Assembly: GCF_040412425.1 (NCBI RefSeq)
Contig: NC_089743.1
Location: forward strand, 89,331,971-89,395,970
Direction: 5' to 3'
Length of the DNA: 64,000 nt
Source: Macrobrachium rosenbergii
Lineage: Eukaryota > Arthropoda > Malacostraca > Decapoda > Palaemonidae
Position 1 is the first letter of the stretch, and the number at the start of each line of letters is the position of its first letter. The position numbers were made by a program, and so were the translations under genes. Of this stretch, positions 1 through 11,340 are shown piece after piece. Under the pieces are notes generated by a model that saw only the letters and a program-made list of their open reading frames with translations, was not told where the DNA came from and ran no database searches.

Positions 1-1024
1 TCCCTTTCTTCCACACTCTCATCAACTGTATTCTTCTCCTCATAATTCTCCTTTTCATTTCAGACATACCTATCTTCCCTCTTTAGAAAATACAGCATTT
101 GTGGGGGCCTCTGGTATTTTCCATGCTACCTCATTTTCCTTCTTTTTCAGCATTTTTGTTTTTGCGTCACTGATGTTCATCACTGCAGTACCCTTCCAAC
201 AAGCTTTTCCCGTTATTAATTTATATTTCAGCGTTTTGCTAGAATTGAGTATACATTATGTATGCTGTTTTCTCCGACTTTTCCGTTATTATCCTCTTTT
301 GCCTCTTGAACGTATTTCTTTTATCGTATATATTAATTCCTAGGTATTTCATATTTCAGTTATTTTTATGCCTTCTACCTCCTCCACTTCATGTTTGATA
401 TTTCAAACCGTGACTTTGCTTATTCCTCTGTTATTCTTTTAATTTTTTCATTTCTATGTGGTTTTGTCTGTATGGCTCTGAAGACTATTTCACCTTTAGT
501 TTTAGGTAAGGATTATAAAAACACCCAACACCAGGTAAGCTAGAAAATTTTATATGATGGCTTTTAGCTTTTTGTAATGTATTAAAGGTCGTTTTTACTT
601 CATTGCATACCCTTGCTTAACATGACTGTCACATTAATCGTGAGTGTAGAATCTGCATGTCGTTCCCTTACTGAATCCTATTACCGCACAATGGAGGGGG
701 GGGAAAGTGGTACAAAGAAAGCAGAACAATGTAATGGTATTTATTTAAAGTATATCAGCATAAAAATGAACATATTGTTGCATTATAGTTCAACCTCGTA
801 ACAAAAGACAAATAAACATTTCTTTTTGTTCTTACCTTGAGGAACTTGTTTCGTTTGTCAAGGCAGTATATAAAATGAGAAGCAGAAAATTTTGTGTCCG
901 ACGCGTTTCTGAATATTTGGTTTGAGGCTTGACTGCGCAGCAAGTTGCCGTGTAAATCTTTTAACGTTTTATCATTTCTTCATCTTCTTCGAAGTATTGT
1001 AAACTGTTTTGCATTTGGTTTCGT
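1..1024. other. non-coding stretch, no gene recognised
   Basis: AT-rich sequence with pyrimidine-rich segments followed by AG in the first 350 bases, which resemble splice acceptors but lead into no sustained reading frame with a matching donor. I see no gene, RNA or mobile element here. Confidence 0.5.
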
Positions 1025-1139
1025 GCAGCCAATATTATGTAAAGCGATGGTAAAAATATTTTAGCACAAAGAACAATATTATGTATATATTCTTGTGCTA
1101 AAATATTTTTATCATCACTTTACTTAATATTTACTCTGC
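1025..1139. repeat. imperfect hairpin (foldback) element
   Basis: The left arm (about 1025-1069) and right arm (1093-1139) are reverse complements with a few mismatches. The innermost ~20 bases of each arm, around ttttagcacaa, match almost perfectly. The spacer is about 23 bases and AT-rich. The structure resembles a small MITE or foldback element. No clear target-site duplication was identified. Confidence 0.7.
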
Positions 1140-1464
1140 ATTTTTATCTTCATCCGTTTCATAATTTTCTAGAAAGAAAAACCCGAAAAAATAAGTTATG
1201 TAGAGAAAAAGACTCGCTTTCAATAAGAGAAAATGTCTTTTTCATATTCTTTTGAACGTCGTTGTTTAGATTTAGGCTACAAAAGAGTTTGAACGATAAA
1301 GCCAAATGGTCGATTTTAATCACCCAACTACCCAGAGGACCAAAGCTTGAATCCCGGCGTAAGATAAAATGTTATTGGCAATTCCGTTACAGCCGCTTGT
1401 GTCTGTGTCGACCAGTAGTCACGTAAAGCACCTCTCTGATATGGCAAGACACATACACAAACAT

Positions 1465-1466
1465 AC

Positions 1467-1524
<58 letters not shown>
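1465..1524. repeat. (TA)n microsatellite
   Basis: Uninterrupted TA dinucleotides following an (AC)/(AT) transition zone. Confidence 0.95.
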
Positions 1525-1528
<4 letters not shown>

Positions 1529-1651
1529 TATTCCATTCGTCGGTCAGTACTCAGATGGTACCACTAATGCCACACGCACTGACACATCAGCTACTTAGAC
1601 ATCCTCGGGGCAGGGATGAAGCTGCCATCCTCATATCCTTTATTCCAAAAG

Positions 1652-1653
<2 letters not shown>

Positions 1654-1748
<95 letters not shown>

Positions 1749-1798
1749 ACTGTAAATTTTGAGAGAAATATTTTGTAGTTGTCTCTTCAAACAAAATC

Positions 1799-1867
<69 letters not shown>
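1654..1867. repeat. compound (CA)n-(TA)n-(GA)n microsatellites
   Basis: CA repeats (1654-1700) run directly into TA repeats (to about 1746). After about 58 bases of unique sequence comes a long GA tract (1805-1867). The reading frames here encode only dipeptide repeats and are not genes. Confidence 0.95.
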
Positions 1868-1869
<2 letters not shown>

Positions 1870-2167
1870 CGTAGTGTGAACGTACCCCGATAAGCCTGCC
1901 ACCCGGTAAGATCATCTTCCCCAAAGTCTGGGGTATATTGCTTCAAGCGTTGTCTGTTGTTCTTTCTTTGGGGGTGGCTTGTTGTGTGCGTGGGGTCTTT
2001 TCATGGAATCTGTCAACACGTGACGAAGCCCTGTAATTGCCAGGCAAATATAACGAGCCACTGTTCGGGAAGGATTGTGTGGTGTTTCATATATTTTCTT
2101 TGGGGTCAGGTATTGGCCCGCGTTGTTACTATAAGCATCTTCAGACAAACACACGCACACACACACG

Positions 2168-2170
<3 letters not shown>

Positions 2171-2236
<66 letters not shown>
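2171..2236. repeat. (TA)n microsatellite abutting a foldback
   Basis: Long TA tract that ends exactly where the inverted repeat at 2235-2302 begins. Confidence 0.95.
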
Positions 2237-2238
<2 letters not shown>

Positions 2239-2302
2239 CTAATCAACCTCATTCAAACTGGATGGTACAACCATCAGTTTGAATGAGGTCCTTTTTAGTA
2301 AT
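2235..2302. repeat. short foldback element next to (TA)n
   Basis: The left arm (2235-2260) and right arm (2275-2302) are reverse complements: aacctcattcaaactg faces cagtttgaatgaggt. The spacer is partly self-complementary (gatggt/accat), which extends the stem with one bulge. The element follows a TA tract directly. Confidence 0.7.
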
Positions 2303-2441
2303 TCTACTAATGCACAGAACAATTGTCCTGATGTGATAAAGTTAATATATAAGTTGTATATATATATGTATATATATATATATGTATAAATAATCAACAC
2401 AATCACTATGGAACAGAATAATTTCTGATTCATATATATAT

Positions 2442-2494
2442 TGAACCCTTGCCTTTCAGTTTAAAGGCCTGGGTTCGATTCTGATGAGGGAGAT
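2442..2494 (+). repeat. tRNA-like arm fragment (single copy)
   Basis: Contains ttgcctttcag and cctgggttcgattctgatga, which match the arm of the tRNA-like foldback family at 30455-30610, 48592-48672 and 52088-52313. The gggttcgattc segment resembles a Pol III B box. It lies between TA-rich tracts. Confidence 0.5.
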
Positions 2495-2519
2495 ATTTGT
2501 TGTAATATCTGTATATATA

Positions 2520-2521
2520 TT

Positions 2522-2564
<43 letters not shown>

Positions 2565-2587
2565 ACTGTATATATATAGTATGTATG

Positions 2588-2652
<65 letters not shown>
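2520..2652. repeat. (TA)n microsatellites, interrupted
   Basis: Two TA tracts separated by a short variant stretch containing tttactg and gtatgtatg. Confidence 0.9.
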
Positions 2653-2656
<4 letters not shown>

Positions 2657-2699
2657 CTTTATTTATTTATTCATTTATAAACATTAAACCATTTCCCTT

Positions 2700-2986
2700 G
2701 AGACAGTGACTCCAGAGGAAAAGCAAATCTGGGCCACTGACACATACGAAGTTTTGAGAGAAGAACGTGGAGTGAGGAATGGCAGATGTTTGGAGATGAT
2801 GTTATAATGTTGATCAAAAAGAGCGAAGGAAAACTGCTGAGACAAGTGAAAGAGTTTGCGAGAACATGCAAGAAGAGAAAGCTGAGAGCAGATGAGCAAG
2901 AGGAAGATAATAAAGAATGTAAAACAGTGAATGTTTATGGGAATGGTGGAAGAATGGAAATGGCTGATTTGTATAGGGATAGAAAG
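2700..2986 (+). mobile_element. non-LTR retrotransposon (LINE) reverse transcriptase fragment, 5' part
   Basis: One frame from about 2770 reads the reverse-transcriptase palm region. A catalytic-box-like FGDD (normally F-A-D-D) is followed by VIMLIKKSEGKL and a conserved EFARTCKKRKL segment, as in many invertebrate LINE polymerases. The alanine of FADD is replaced by glycine. The frame continues to about 2980, where a SINE interrupts it; related sequence resumes near 3280. This is a dead, truncated copy with no endonuclease domain visible. Confidence 0.75.
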
Positions 2987-3267
2987 TTAAGTACACCTTA
3001 GTTTAACCAGACCACTGAGGAGCTGATTAACAGCTCTCCTACGGCTGGCCCGAAGGATTAGACTTATTTTACGTGGCTAGGAACCAATTTGGTTACCTAG
3101 CAACGGGACCTACAGCGTATTGTGGAATCCGAACCACATTATACCGAGAAATGAATTTCTGTCACCAGAAATAAATTCCTCAAATTCTTCACTGGCCGGC
3201 CGGAGATTCGAACGAATGCCCTGCATAGTGCTTGCCAAGAACGGTACCGACGAGTCCAACGAAGAAC
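2987..3267 (-). mobile_element. tRNA-derived SINE, full-length, inverted
   Basis: A 281-bp copy of the SINE best defined at 50529-50805, in reverse orientation. Its 3' tail (ttaagtacacc on the + strand) is at the left. The B-box-containing tRNA-like head, ending near gagtccaacgaagaac, is at the right. It is inserted inside the LINE fragment, so it is younger than that LINE copy. No convincing target-site duplication was seen. Confidence 0.85.
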
Positions 3268-3279
3268 TGTATTGGTATT

Positions 3280-3440
3280 GAGGAGAATGATGACGGCCAT
3301 TAAGAGAGAGGGTGGAAATCAAAGAATAAGCAAAGCAAGGAATAGCCGAGTGTTTACAAAAAAATTGGAATAAATGGCGAGATTGTTAAGCCAACTCTGT
3401 GGTGGATAACTTCAATGGAGTATAAATATTAGCATTCTTC
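3280..3440 (+). mobile_element. LINE reverse transcriptase fragment, 3' part after the SINE
   Basis: The sequence resumes the LINE RT C-terminal region. A frame reading KIGINGEIVKPTLWW corresponds to the segment that precedes the 'PTLLYGSE' motif of related fragments at 31.2 kb and 56.9 kb. Stops and frame changes show it is inactive. Confidence 0.5.
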
Positions 3441-4400
3441 CCGACCGGTTTTGATTTCTTGAAAATTTTTCCTCCCTCCCTTGCTTTCTCTTAAGAAAAT
3501 CCTTTTTTTTTTTTTTTTATTAAAGTTCAATTAGAACTCTTATATTGCCTGTTGCGATTATATTTTATAAAAATTTATATTTCTTTATATGTTTGCGCGT
3601 GTGGGAAAGAAAGACGCACAGCTATTATCATGAAATTTAAACTCAAAGTAAATCGAATATTGGGAATTTTTTATTACGTTTTTATAATTACTTTGCATGC
3701 ATATGTTTAGCTTGGTTTATATGTGTGTGAGAAGAGAGAAAAGTAGTGACAAATTTCATCGCATATAAAGTTCTTTAAGATATCCCAAGGACGGCCCAGA
3801 AGATGACAGCAAGAGCTATCGTAAGCTAAGAATGTGTACATAGTTTATGTGTGAAAATATGTCTATAACAGAGAAAATACAAACACCACCTTCACCGGTA
3901 TAGGTCTCTCTCTCCCTATTAAAGGCTTGGAACTCAAAATACCGAGTTTAGCATGCAGGGAGGCCTGGTATACGTCTACCGATTAAAAGCGCTTAAAATC
4001 ATCCCTAACCTTTCCACTTATTCGAGCTTGCTTTTAAGGGATGTGACTGCGTTCGAGCGCCGTGTTTTCTCGGTTTAAGGTATTCAGCGGCAAAGTCCAA
4101 AGTGAGGAGTAGACTCCGCAAAGGATGAGTCTTTGCTGGGAGTGTGGGGTGACGTGTTTTTTTATTTTTTTTATGGTTGGCGCTAGACCATGAGCTGTCG
4201 GGTGGACAGATGCTTATTGGCCCAAATGGATTTGCAAGGTATGTGTTTATTGGCTGAGGATTGGTACGTGTGATAAAAAAGAAACCTCCTGATGAAAACA
4301 CACAGCGAGAGAGACTCGGTGGTTCCCAAGCTTTGTAGACGACAGATAGACAGGGATAGATCTTGGGTACATACGCGAACGCGCACTTAGGTATACATAC
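3441..4400. other. non-coding stretch, no gene recognised
   Basis: AT-rich sequence with a poly-T run near 3505-3518 and no recognisable motif. The antisense frame at 4005-4439 is open but runs into CA/TA repeats, and I give it no function. Confidence 0.5.
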
Positions 4401-4405
4401 ACGGC

Positions 4406-4419
4406 ACAAACACACACAC

Positions 4420-4478
<59 letters not shown>
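4406..4478. repeat. (CA)n-(TA)n compound microsatellite
   Basis: CA repeats with interruptions (4406-4433), followed by pure TA repeats (to about 4477). Confidence 0.9.
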
Positions 4479-4480
<2 letters not shown>

Positions 4481-4482
<2 letters not shown>

Positions 4483-4547
4483 GGAGAGATTGAGAGAGAG
4501 AGATTTTAACAGGAAAATGACAATATCTCATAATTTTTTAACATTAA

Positions 4548-4629
<82 letters not shown>

Positions 4630-4669
4630 AACAGGAAAATTACATAATACCCCATAATATGTTAACATT

Positions 4670-4739
<70 letters not shown>

Positions 4740-4773
4740 GGAAAATGACAATACTCCATAATTTTTTAACATT

Positions 4774-4817
<44 letters not shown>

Positions 4818-4852
4818 AACAGGAAAATGACATAATACCCCATAATTTTCTA
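4481..4852. repeat. composite tandem repeat: minisatellite with internal (GA)n tracts
   Basis: A ~50-base unit running from ttttaacaggaaaat through the ccataattttttaac segment to acattaaag occurs about four times. Copies are joined by GA tracts of very different lengths (4551-4625, 4674-4731 and 4777-4813 are the long ones; the first is only a few repeats). Both the unit and the dinucleotide tract have therefore been amplified, the tract independently in each copy. Confidence 0.85.
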
Positions 4853-5191
4853 ACGACAGATAGATATGTTCTACACATCTCAGGATACCGCAAGAAATGT
4901 TACTAGATGGTCAGACCAGACGGACCTAATCCACCACATACCTAATGGCCGGACCTTCCAAACCGTTTCGTGTCCAGTGTAAACAAATAAAGAAACCTCC
5001 CTGTGGGGAATGCTAAATGAAAGAGGTGATTGTCATTAGCTCTCAGGGCCTGGAGTACTTCGCTTTTTATGTCCGAGTGTGGCCGCTTAAGTGCAGTTTT
5101 GAGGCGTAATTTCATTAATAAATGGTTTGGGGAGGCGTTTACGACCGAGCAGTTAGGTAATCTGAAGCAAGTATGCAAAAAATAGTGTTAA

Positions 5192-6290
5192 GATGCCGCT
5201 ATTAAAGGGAGAGAAAAAGATGCTGCAAAGGGAGAGAAAAAGACGCTGCTATTAGCGGGAAGGTAAGACGCCGCCAAGCAATAAAGGAGAAAAGACGCTG
5301 TTTAATGGAGAAAAGATGCTGCTGTTAAAGGGAGAGAGGTAAGACGCCGCTATTAAAGGAGAGAAAAGACGCTGCAGTTAAAGGGAGAGGAAGAGATGCT
5401 GCTTTTAAAGGGAGAGTAGTGTAAGATGCTGCCAGTTAAGGGAGAGTAATGTAAGATGCTGCTGTTAAAGGGAGAGAAAAGATGCTTATCAAATGGAGAG
5501 AGTGAAGATGCTGCTATTAAAGGGAGAATAGTGTGAGATGCTGCTATTAAAGGGAGAGTAGTATAAGATGCTGTTATTAGAGGGAGAGTAGTGTTAGATG
5601 CTGCTAGTAAAGGGAGAGTCGTAAGGCGCTGCTATTAAAGGGAGAGTAGTGTAAGATGCTGCTTTTAAAGGGAGAGTAGTGTAAGATGCTGCTATTAAAG
5701 GGAGAGTAGTGTAAGATGCTGCTATTAAGGAGAGGAAGATGCCAGTGTGAAGAAAAGATGCTGCTATTAAAGGGAGAGTAGTGTGAGATGCTGCTATTAA
5801 AGGGAGAGTAGTGATGCTGCTACTAGAGGGAGTAGTGCTTCTATTGGCTAAAGGGAGAGTAGTGAGATGCTTTGAAGGAGAGTACTGTAAGATGCTGCAT
5901 TAAAGGGAGAGAAAAGACGATGCCATTAAAGAGAAAGTAGTGAGATGCTGCCATTAATGGAGAGTAGCAAGACGCTGCTTTTAAAGGAAGAGTAGTGTGA
6001 GATGCTGCTATTAAAGGGAGAGAAAAGATGCCAAGTATTAAAATGGAGAGAAGTAAGATGCTGCCATTAAAGGGAGTAGTGAGATGCTGCTATTAAAGGG
6101 AGAGTAGTGTAAGATGCTGCTATTAAAGGGAGAGTAGTGTAAGATGCTGCTATTAAAGGGAGAGTAGTGTAAGACGCTGCTATTAAAGGGAGAGTAGTGT
6201 AAGACGCTGCTATTAAAGGGAGAGTAGTGTAAGATGCTGCCATTACTGAGAGTAGTGTGAGATGCCAAGTATTAATGGGAGAGTAGTTGG
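5192..6290. repeat. 30-bp minisatellite array, about 1.1 kb
   Basis: A unit of about 30 bases, consensus gatgctgctattaaagggag followed by agtagtgtaa, is repeated throughout. Copies at 5190-5500 and 5720-6060 are diverged and indel-bearing. Those at about 6070-6240 are nearly identical 30-mers, so the right side was homogenised most recently. The period is a multiple of three, so the antisense strand reads as an open decapeptide repeat (HYSPFNSSIL). This is a by-product and not evidence of a gene. Confidence 0.93.
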
Positions 6291-7204
6291 TCTGTTTTCA
6301 CTATTTTAGCAGAGTGTTTTGACTATCTTGTGGTAGGATTACTGACTTGTCTTTGGTGACGCCTAGGCTAAGACTGAAAGGTGCACATTTAAAAAAAAAT
6401 ACTAGATTCAGAGATATAAGAAGCAGATCGATGTAATCCAACATAATAATAATTATCAAAATATTTTGAGGCGTCCTTAGTTCTAAAGGTCCTGAGGGTT
6501 TTAATTATTTTGAATATTCTTTCAAATATGTAATTTGAGTCGTACACCTGAAATGAAAGTATTCAGAATATATTAACTTTTTTTATTGACGCTTTTATTT
6601 AAATTTTGTTTTCTTAAATGTATTAATTAACAATAAATATTACAAAATATCGATTGGTAACCGAAACTTCATATGTTTATTGGTTATGGTTTAAAAATTT
6701 GACATTTTCACTGTTTTTTTTATATATTTTACGAAATTTTCAATGGCGATGCACCCAGCCTATTCATTTTGTGCTTGCAATCAATTAATTGCACTATTGC
6801 GTAAGGAGAGGATTCTGCAACTCTTATATAATTGTAGGGATGCATAGCTTAAATTTACCACCCAGTAATACTTCGTTAAGAACATGCTCAATCTGAGTAA
6901 GGATTCGGTGAGTTCCTGGAATTTATGCATTCTCTACATCTGGGCGCACGAGTGCTAATATTATTATTCTGTTCAGGTTGCGCATCTTTTTTTTTTCCTC
7001 TTCTTTTTCCCAGCCACGCCGCGGAGATAAAACCGGATTTTTTATCTGTCATATCGCGTGAGGATTGAATCAGTTATGCGAAGATAAAAAAAAAAAAATT
7101 GGCAATAAAAGACGGTGGCACTTGGAAAGTGATTTGGTTAACGCAGGTGATAAAAGATACACGTAGAGAGAGGGAAGGATAGGAAGAGCCAGAGAGAATA
7201 AGAA
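6291..7204. other. non-coding stretch, no gene recognised
   Basis: AT-rich single-copy-looking sequence with short poly-T and poly-A runs (near 6714, 6988 and 7087). Nothing identifiable. Confidence 0.5.
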
Positions 7205-7208
7205 ATGT

Positions 7209-7570
7209 AGATGTGAATGGTTGTAATCGTGGAGACCACATTTCCTTGCTAATGATTAGCTTATTGCTTTATTGCCCGGGAGTATGTATCACTGAAGAAA
7301 ATGATAGTAGTGGTAATGATAATTATTATCTGATATATAAAATGTTTGGAAAAAATATACTGTATATATATATATATAAATGTGTAAAACATTATCCAAG
7401 AACAGAATTTGAGTGATTATAATCGTGTAGTCTACATTTCGTTGCTAATGATTAGCTTCCGTTCTTATGACTCCTGGGAACATATATCACTAAAAAAAAA
7501 TATAGTAGTAGTAGTTTAGTAATAATGATTGTTGTTGATACTGTGTGGAAAAATCATCCCAAGAGATGCT
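7209..7570. repeat. diverged ~200-bp tandem duplication
   Basis: The first copy (about 7209-7405) and second copy (about 7408-7570) share ordered blocks: ttgctaatgattagctt, tatcact.aa.aaaa.tatagtagt, gtttggaaaaa/gtgtggaaaaatc and atc.caagaga/cag. Substitutions and small indels show the duplication is old. Confidence 0.6.
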
Positions 7571-7777
7571 TTGATCAAGCACAGCTTGTTGTCCTTGGGG
7601 TATTGTGATCGTCTGCCAGAGAGCAACGAGGCATCGTCAATATCCATTTGAAGGAGGATCCGTTTCTGAATAGGTACACAAGGAACCTGCCTTGAAAGAT
7701 TGCCTTTGGAATAACTTTTCCCATAGGATTAGTAACATTTTTATTAGGTGGGAAGTGGGCAGTATAGCTACAGAGCA

Positions 7778-7783
<6 letters not shown>

Positions 7784-7854
<71 letters not shown>
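7784..7854. repeat. (GA)n microsatellite
   Basis: Uninterrupted GA tract of about 70 bases. Confidence 0.95.
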
Positions 7855-7857
<3 letters not shown>

Positions 7858-7859
7858 CT

Positions 7860-9760
7860 GTGTTTACGTAACACAACCGTTGTGTACTGCTTTATTCACA
7901 GACGTGTATGTACCACAAGTCAAATAGACTTATTATGATAATCTGGCTCCGTAAGGTATTCAAGCCACCGTTCCATATTTGCAGTTTTTATGGTGTTTAT
8001 CCTATTTTTGTTTATTATTTTGATGGCATATTTCTCCTTTTATGCGTATATATGTATTCATATTCATTGAGATGTTATTTGTTGACATGCATCGGCTTTC
8101 CACATATTCGTGGCTCGTTACAGGAGTTTGAAGCCTTAAGTTTCTCTCAGATTGCTGGGCCTATCTATTATATCACAAGCCGTTATTCATATAAAGCATT
8201 AACAGTGACAAACGATGACATATACTCATTTCTGGCAATTCAGGTAATGTCATTAAATCTAGCCTTCTTATTAGCATATTGTCCCGTCACTTTACGACCC
8301 AGACATAATGGCCTGCCTCTGGAGCTATCCTTCAAAAACATCACCCCGATTCAGGCAATAATGCTGGGTGCCTTTTAATTTCTCTTAAAAAGCTACTTGG
8401 GCAGAGGGAATAGATACCCCTTCTGAGGTGATAAAATTAGAATCTTATTCAGCTTGATAGATAATCAGAAAATGAAAAGCGAGATTGGTCTCCTGAATGC
8501 AGAATGCCTTGGTCGTCACGTTCCCTGAAGACAGATGAGGATGTTTGTCAGTGCAATGCTTATCTGTATCTTCAACCCTGGATCTGAAATATGAAACAGA
8601 CAGTCAAGCTGCTCTGTTTGACCCAAGTCATAAAGACCTCTGGACTCAGTCAGATACCAGTTTCAGAGAAGAAATTATCCAAGTTTCAAAACGAGCTGGG
8701 CTTTGTAGTTTGTTCTTGGCTGCAGAGAAACAAGGTGGTCTTCAATGGGAGCTCTTCTATAATATCAGTTTTATTCACGTTAATGCCAAGTAGTAAAGAC
8801 AACTAAAAGAAAATTTTATGTACAAATCGGCTAAAATCAAGGGTAGAGGGACCCCATTCCTACATCAATATTTGCTTGCATAACTTGTCATGAATGCTGA
8901 TCAGTGCATCTGAATCGCATATTTTCACTACAGCCACCAGAAAGCAATCAACTTGTTCGTCCCATTAATGTGATCAAATGAAATACCGTATTTAATGGGA
9001 TTTTAATGAAGATGGATAACGCATCAAAACTAAACACTGAATCGTAATTGCCTTAATAACTCGGAGGCTATCTAAAAATCGTAAGAGTGCTTTAAACGAG
9101 TTTGTGAAACCGAGCCCACCAGAGCTCCAGTGACTTTCCCTGACCAAGTTGATAAATTGCTGGCCGAGAACCTTGATGAAGCGATTACGGGTCTCGTTAA
9201 GGATGCGGTGTAATGTGTTTATAGTAAACATGTATGTCAGTACTGGAGATTATCTGTTTTTAAGGCTGTATAAAAATATGCTGTACTTGATAATTTTGTA
9301 AGTGTTTCATTTCCAAGTAGCTACCTCATTTTAAGTTTATAAAGCAGTGCGCTCACAGCCGCGATAGCATTGCCTTTATCCAGTTTCATTTTTCTGACTT
9401 CTTCGTATGTTGCTATGATTTAGCAGTATTTAATTTCCCAAGCTGGTTATTCTTTATACCCTCCCGTGACTACTCTCCTGAGATGTGCTGTTAAATCATA
9501 ATGTTTTCACAGCTGGCGGTTGAAATATATGAAAAAAATCTTCCCTTGACCCAAACAACAATTCTGCCCGAGGACCAGTACAGTGACCTCGTCCTTAGAC
9601 ACTAGTTTACTTTAAATGCTCTTGATGTTTTCTTTAACTGGATTCAGTCTAGGTGGAATTTGTAAACTGAAATCTTCAGATACCACTTTGATGTTCTTTG
9701 TTTTGGCTAGATCTGAGAATTGAGACGTTATTCCTATCGAAAAGGATACTTGTGTATCTC
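7860..9760. other. non-coding or unassigned stretch
   Basis: No gene is recognised. Moderately long open frames occur on the + strand at 7908-8378 and 8545-8793 and on the - strand at 8992-9231. Their local composition is somewhat less AT-biased than the surroundings, but none carries a motif I can name. They may be decayed transposon coding sequence. Confidence 0.4.
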
Positions 9761-9762
9761 AA

Positions 9763-9788
9763 CACACACACACACACACACACACACA
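9763..9788. repeat. (CA)n microsatellite
   Basis: Short CA tract, followed 90 bases downstream by a G-rich run at about 9876-9892. Confidence 0.9.
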
Positions 9789-10035
9789 ATAAAACGGGGT
9801 TTTATTGTGTGTGTCTTTTTTTTGGTGGCGGGGCTATACGTGGGTGGAGCCAAAGGTGGGGGTAGGGTAATTTGTGGGGGGGGGGGGGCGGCGGATGAGG
9901 CGTTGGTATAATCTCAGAGATTTATTTAGCATGTTGGGTGTGGGTATCTCAAGGTTTTATTTAGCATTTTCTAAAAATTTCCAGTACGTTGTCCGTATTA
10001 TGTAAGTGGGAATTATTTTATGCGTTAATCCATTG

Positions 10036-10109
<74 letters not shown>
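10036..10109. repeat. (AAT)n microsatellite
   Basis: Uninterrupted AAT/TAA trinucleotide tract of about 74 bases. Confidence 0.95.
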
Positions 10110-10110
<1 letters not shown>

Positions 10111-10568
10111 CTAAAAGAGTCGCAATTCCGTGACCAAACACATTTCCATTAAAAATCAACAGTGATATTAATAATCTTTAACTAAAATACAACATATTGG
10201 AATTAGCGTGGACAACAATAATTAATATGATAATCACATTGTTACTATTATTTATTAGTGCTTACAATTACTCACGCAGTTTAGCTTACATTTGCATGTC
10301 TGTATGTATGTGACAGAGAGAGTAAGAGGGACTGTATATATTGAGGAGAATGTTCTGATGGCGAACACACTCATGTTTGTGACGTCAGTGTAAATACTTT
10401 AATAGATTCTAAGCACGTCTGGGCACACTCCCCTTCGGTTTATTTTGATGAATGTAACACTCACTTCACTTCTGTCCTCGCCGCAGACGTCAGTTTACTG
10501 GACATCATAGTTCTTGGGCACACTTCTGCACTTGAGAGTTTTCATAGGCTTTGTTTTAAGCAGTACTT

Positions 10569-10570
<2 letters not shown>

Positions 10571-10612
<42 letters not shown>
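10571..10612. repeat. (CT)n microsatellite
   Basis: Pure CT tract. Confidence 0.95.
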
Positions 10613-10615
<3 letters not shown>

Positions 10616-10639
10616 ATACATCATATAGTGTATAGTGTG

Positions 10640-10680
10640 TCCATTACTTCTGAATTATGAAATAATTCAGAAGTAATGGA
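10640..10680. repeat. perfect 19-bp inverted repeat with 3-base loop
   Basis: tccattacttctgaattat (10640-10658) is followed by the loop gaa and then its exact reverse complement (10662-10680). It lies between a CT tract and a TA tract. Confidence 0.85.
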
Positions 10681-10800
10681 AATAATACATTATAAGTATG
10701 AGGTATTTCACACGCACGCGCACATACATTCATGTGTATATATACTGTATATATGTATATATACTCTGCGTATATATTCGTTCATGTGTGTGTTGTGTTT

Positions 10801-10803
<3 letters not shown>

Positions 10804-10858
<55 letters not shown>
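10804..10858. repeat. (TA)n microsatellite
   Basis: Pure TA tract of about 55 bases. Confidence 0.95.
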
Positions 10859-10861
<3 letters not shown>

Positions 10862-11119
10862 ATGTCTTAAATCTATGTGAAGGTGATATACATAAACAAG
10901 CAAATATAAATGAAAATGAGTATATCTAGATCCAATCGTATTCTTTGACACTTGAGCAATCGCAGAGACTAATTACACTCCAAGGTTGTTTAAAAATAGT
11001 TATCAAATTTATGAATATTTTCTCCCTGAATGCTAATAATTAGAAATAGATATGTGGTTATTGAAAACATTCACAATGCAAGTATATTGAAATGCACTAT
11101 TATTTTTTTGTGTGTGGGA

Positions 11120-11120
<1 letters not shown>

Positions 11121-11190
<70 letters not shown>
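11121..11190. repeat. (AAT)n microsatellite
   Basis: Pure trinucleotide tract of about 70 bases. Confidence 0.95.
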
Positions 11191-11191
<1 letters not shown>

Positions 11192-11340
11192 GTGAATGTT
11201 TGTATATTTGTTTGGCTTCTATAGAAATCCAAACCGTTTGACAGACCCTGGCAAAATTTTGCACACAGCTTCTTTGTCACCCCAGAAAGGGTTTAAACTC
11301 AAAATCAAACCCCTACCCCGCGACATACATACAAACACAG

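Noticed and set aside
1369..1749. 126-codon + strand frame
   Set aside because: Made almost entirely of TA and CA repeats read as Ile-Tyr and Thr-His dipeptides, with no coding signal.
6038..6268. Antisense decapeptide-repeat protein (HYSPFNSS)
   Set aside because: The frame is open only because the minisatellite period is 30 bases. There are no splice sites, promoter or conserved domain.
5192..6290. CRISPR-like array
   Set aside because: Contiguous tandem units without unique spacers, in a eukaryotic context.
8545..8793. Small gene (82 codons, + strand)
   Set aside because: Composition is somewhat coding-like, but no motif, splice sites or neighbours support it.
9500..9620. Promoter or CpG-type regulatory region
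   Set aside because: No TATA/Inr arrangement or CpG enrichment stood out from the background.
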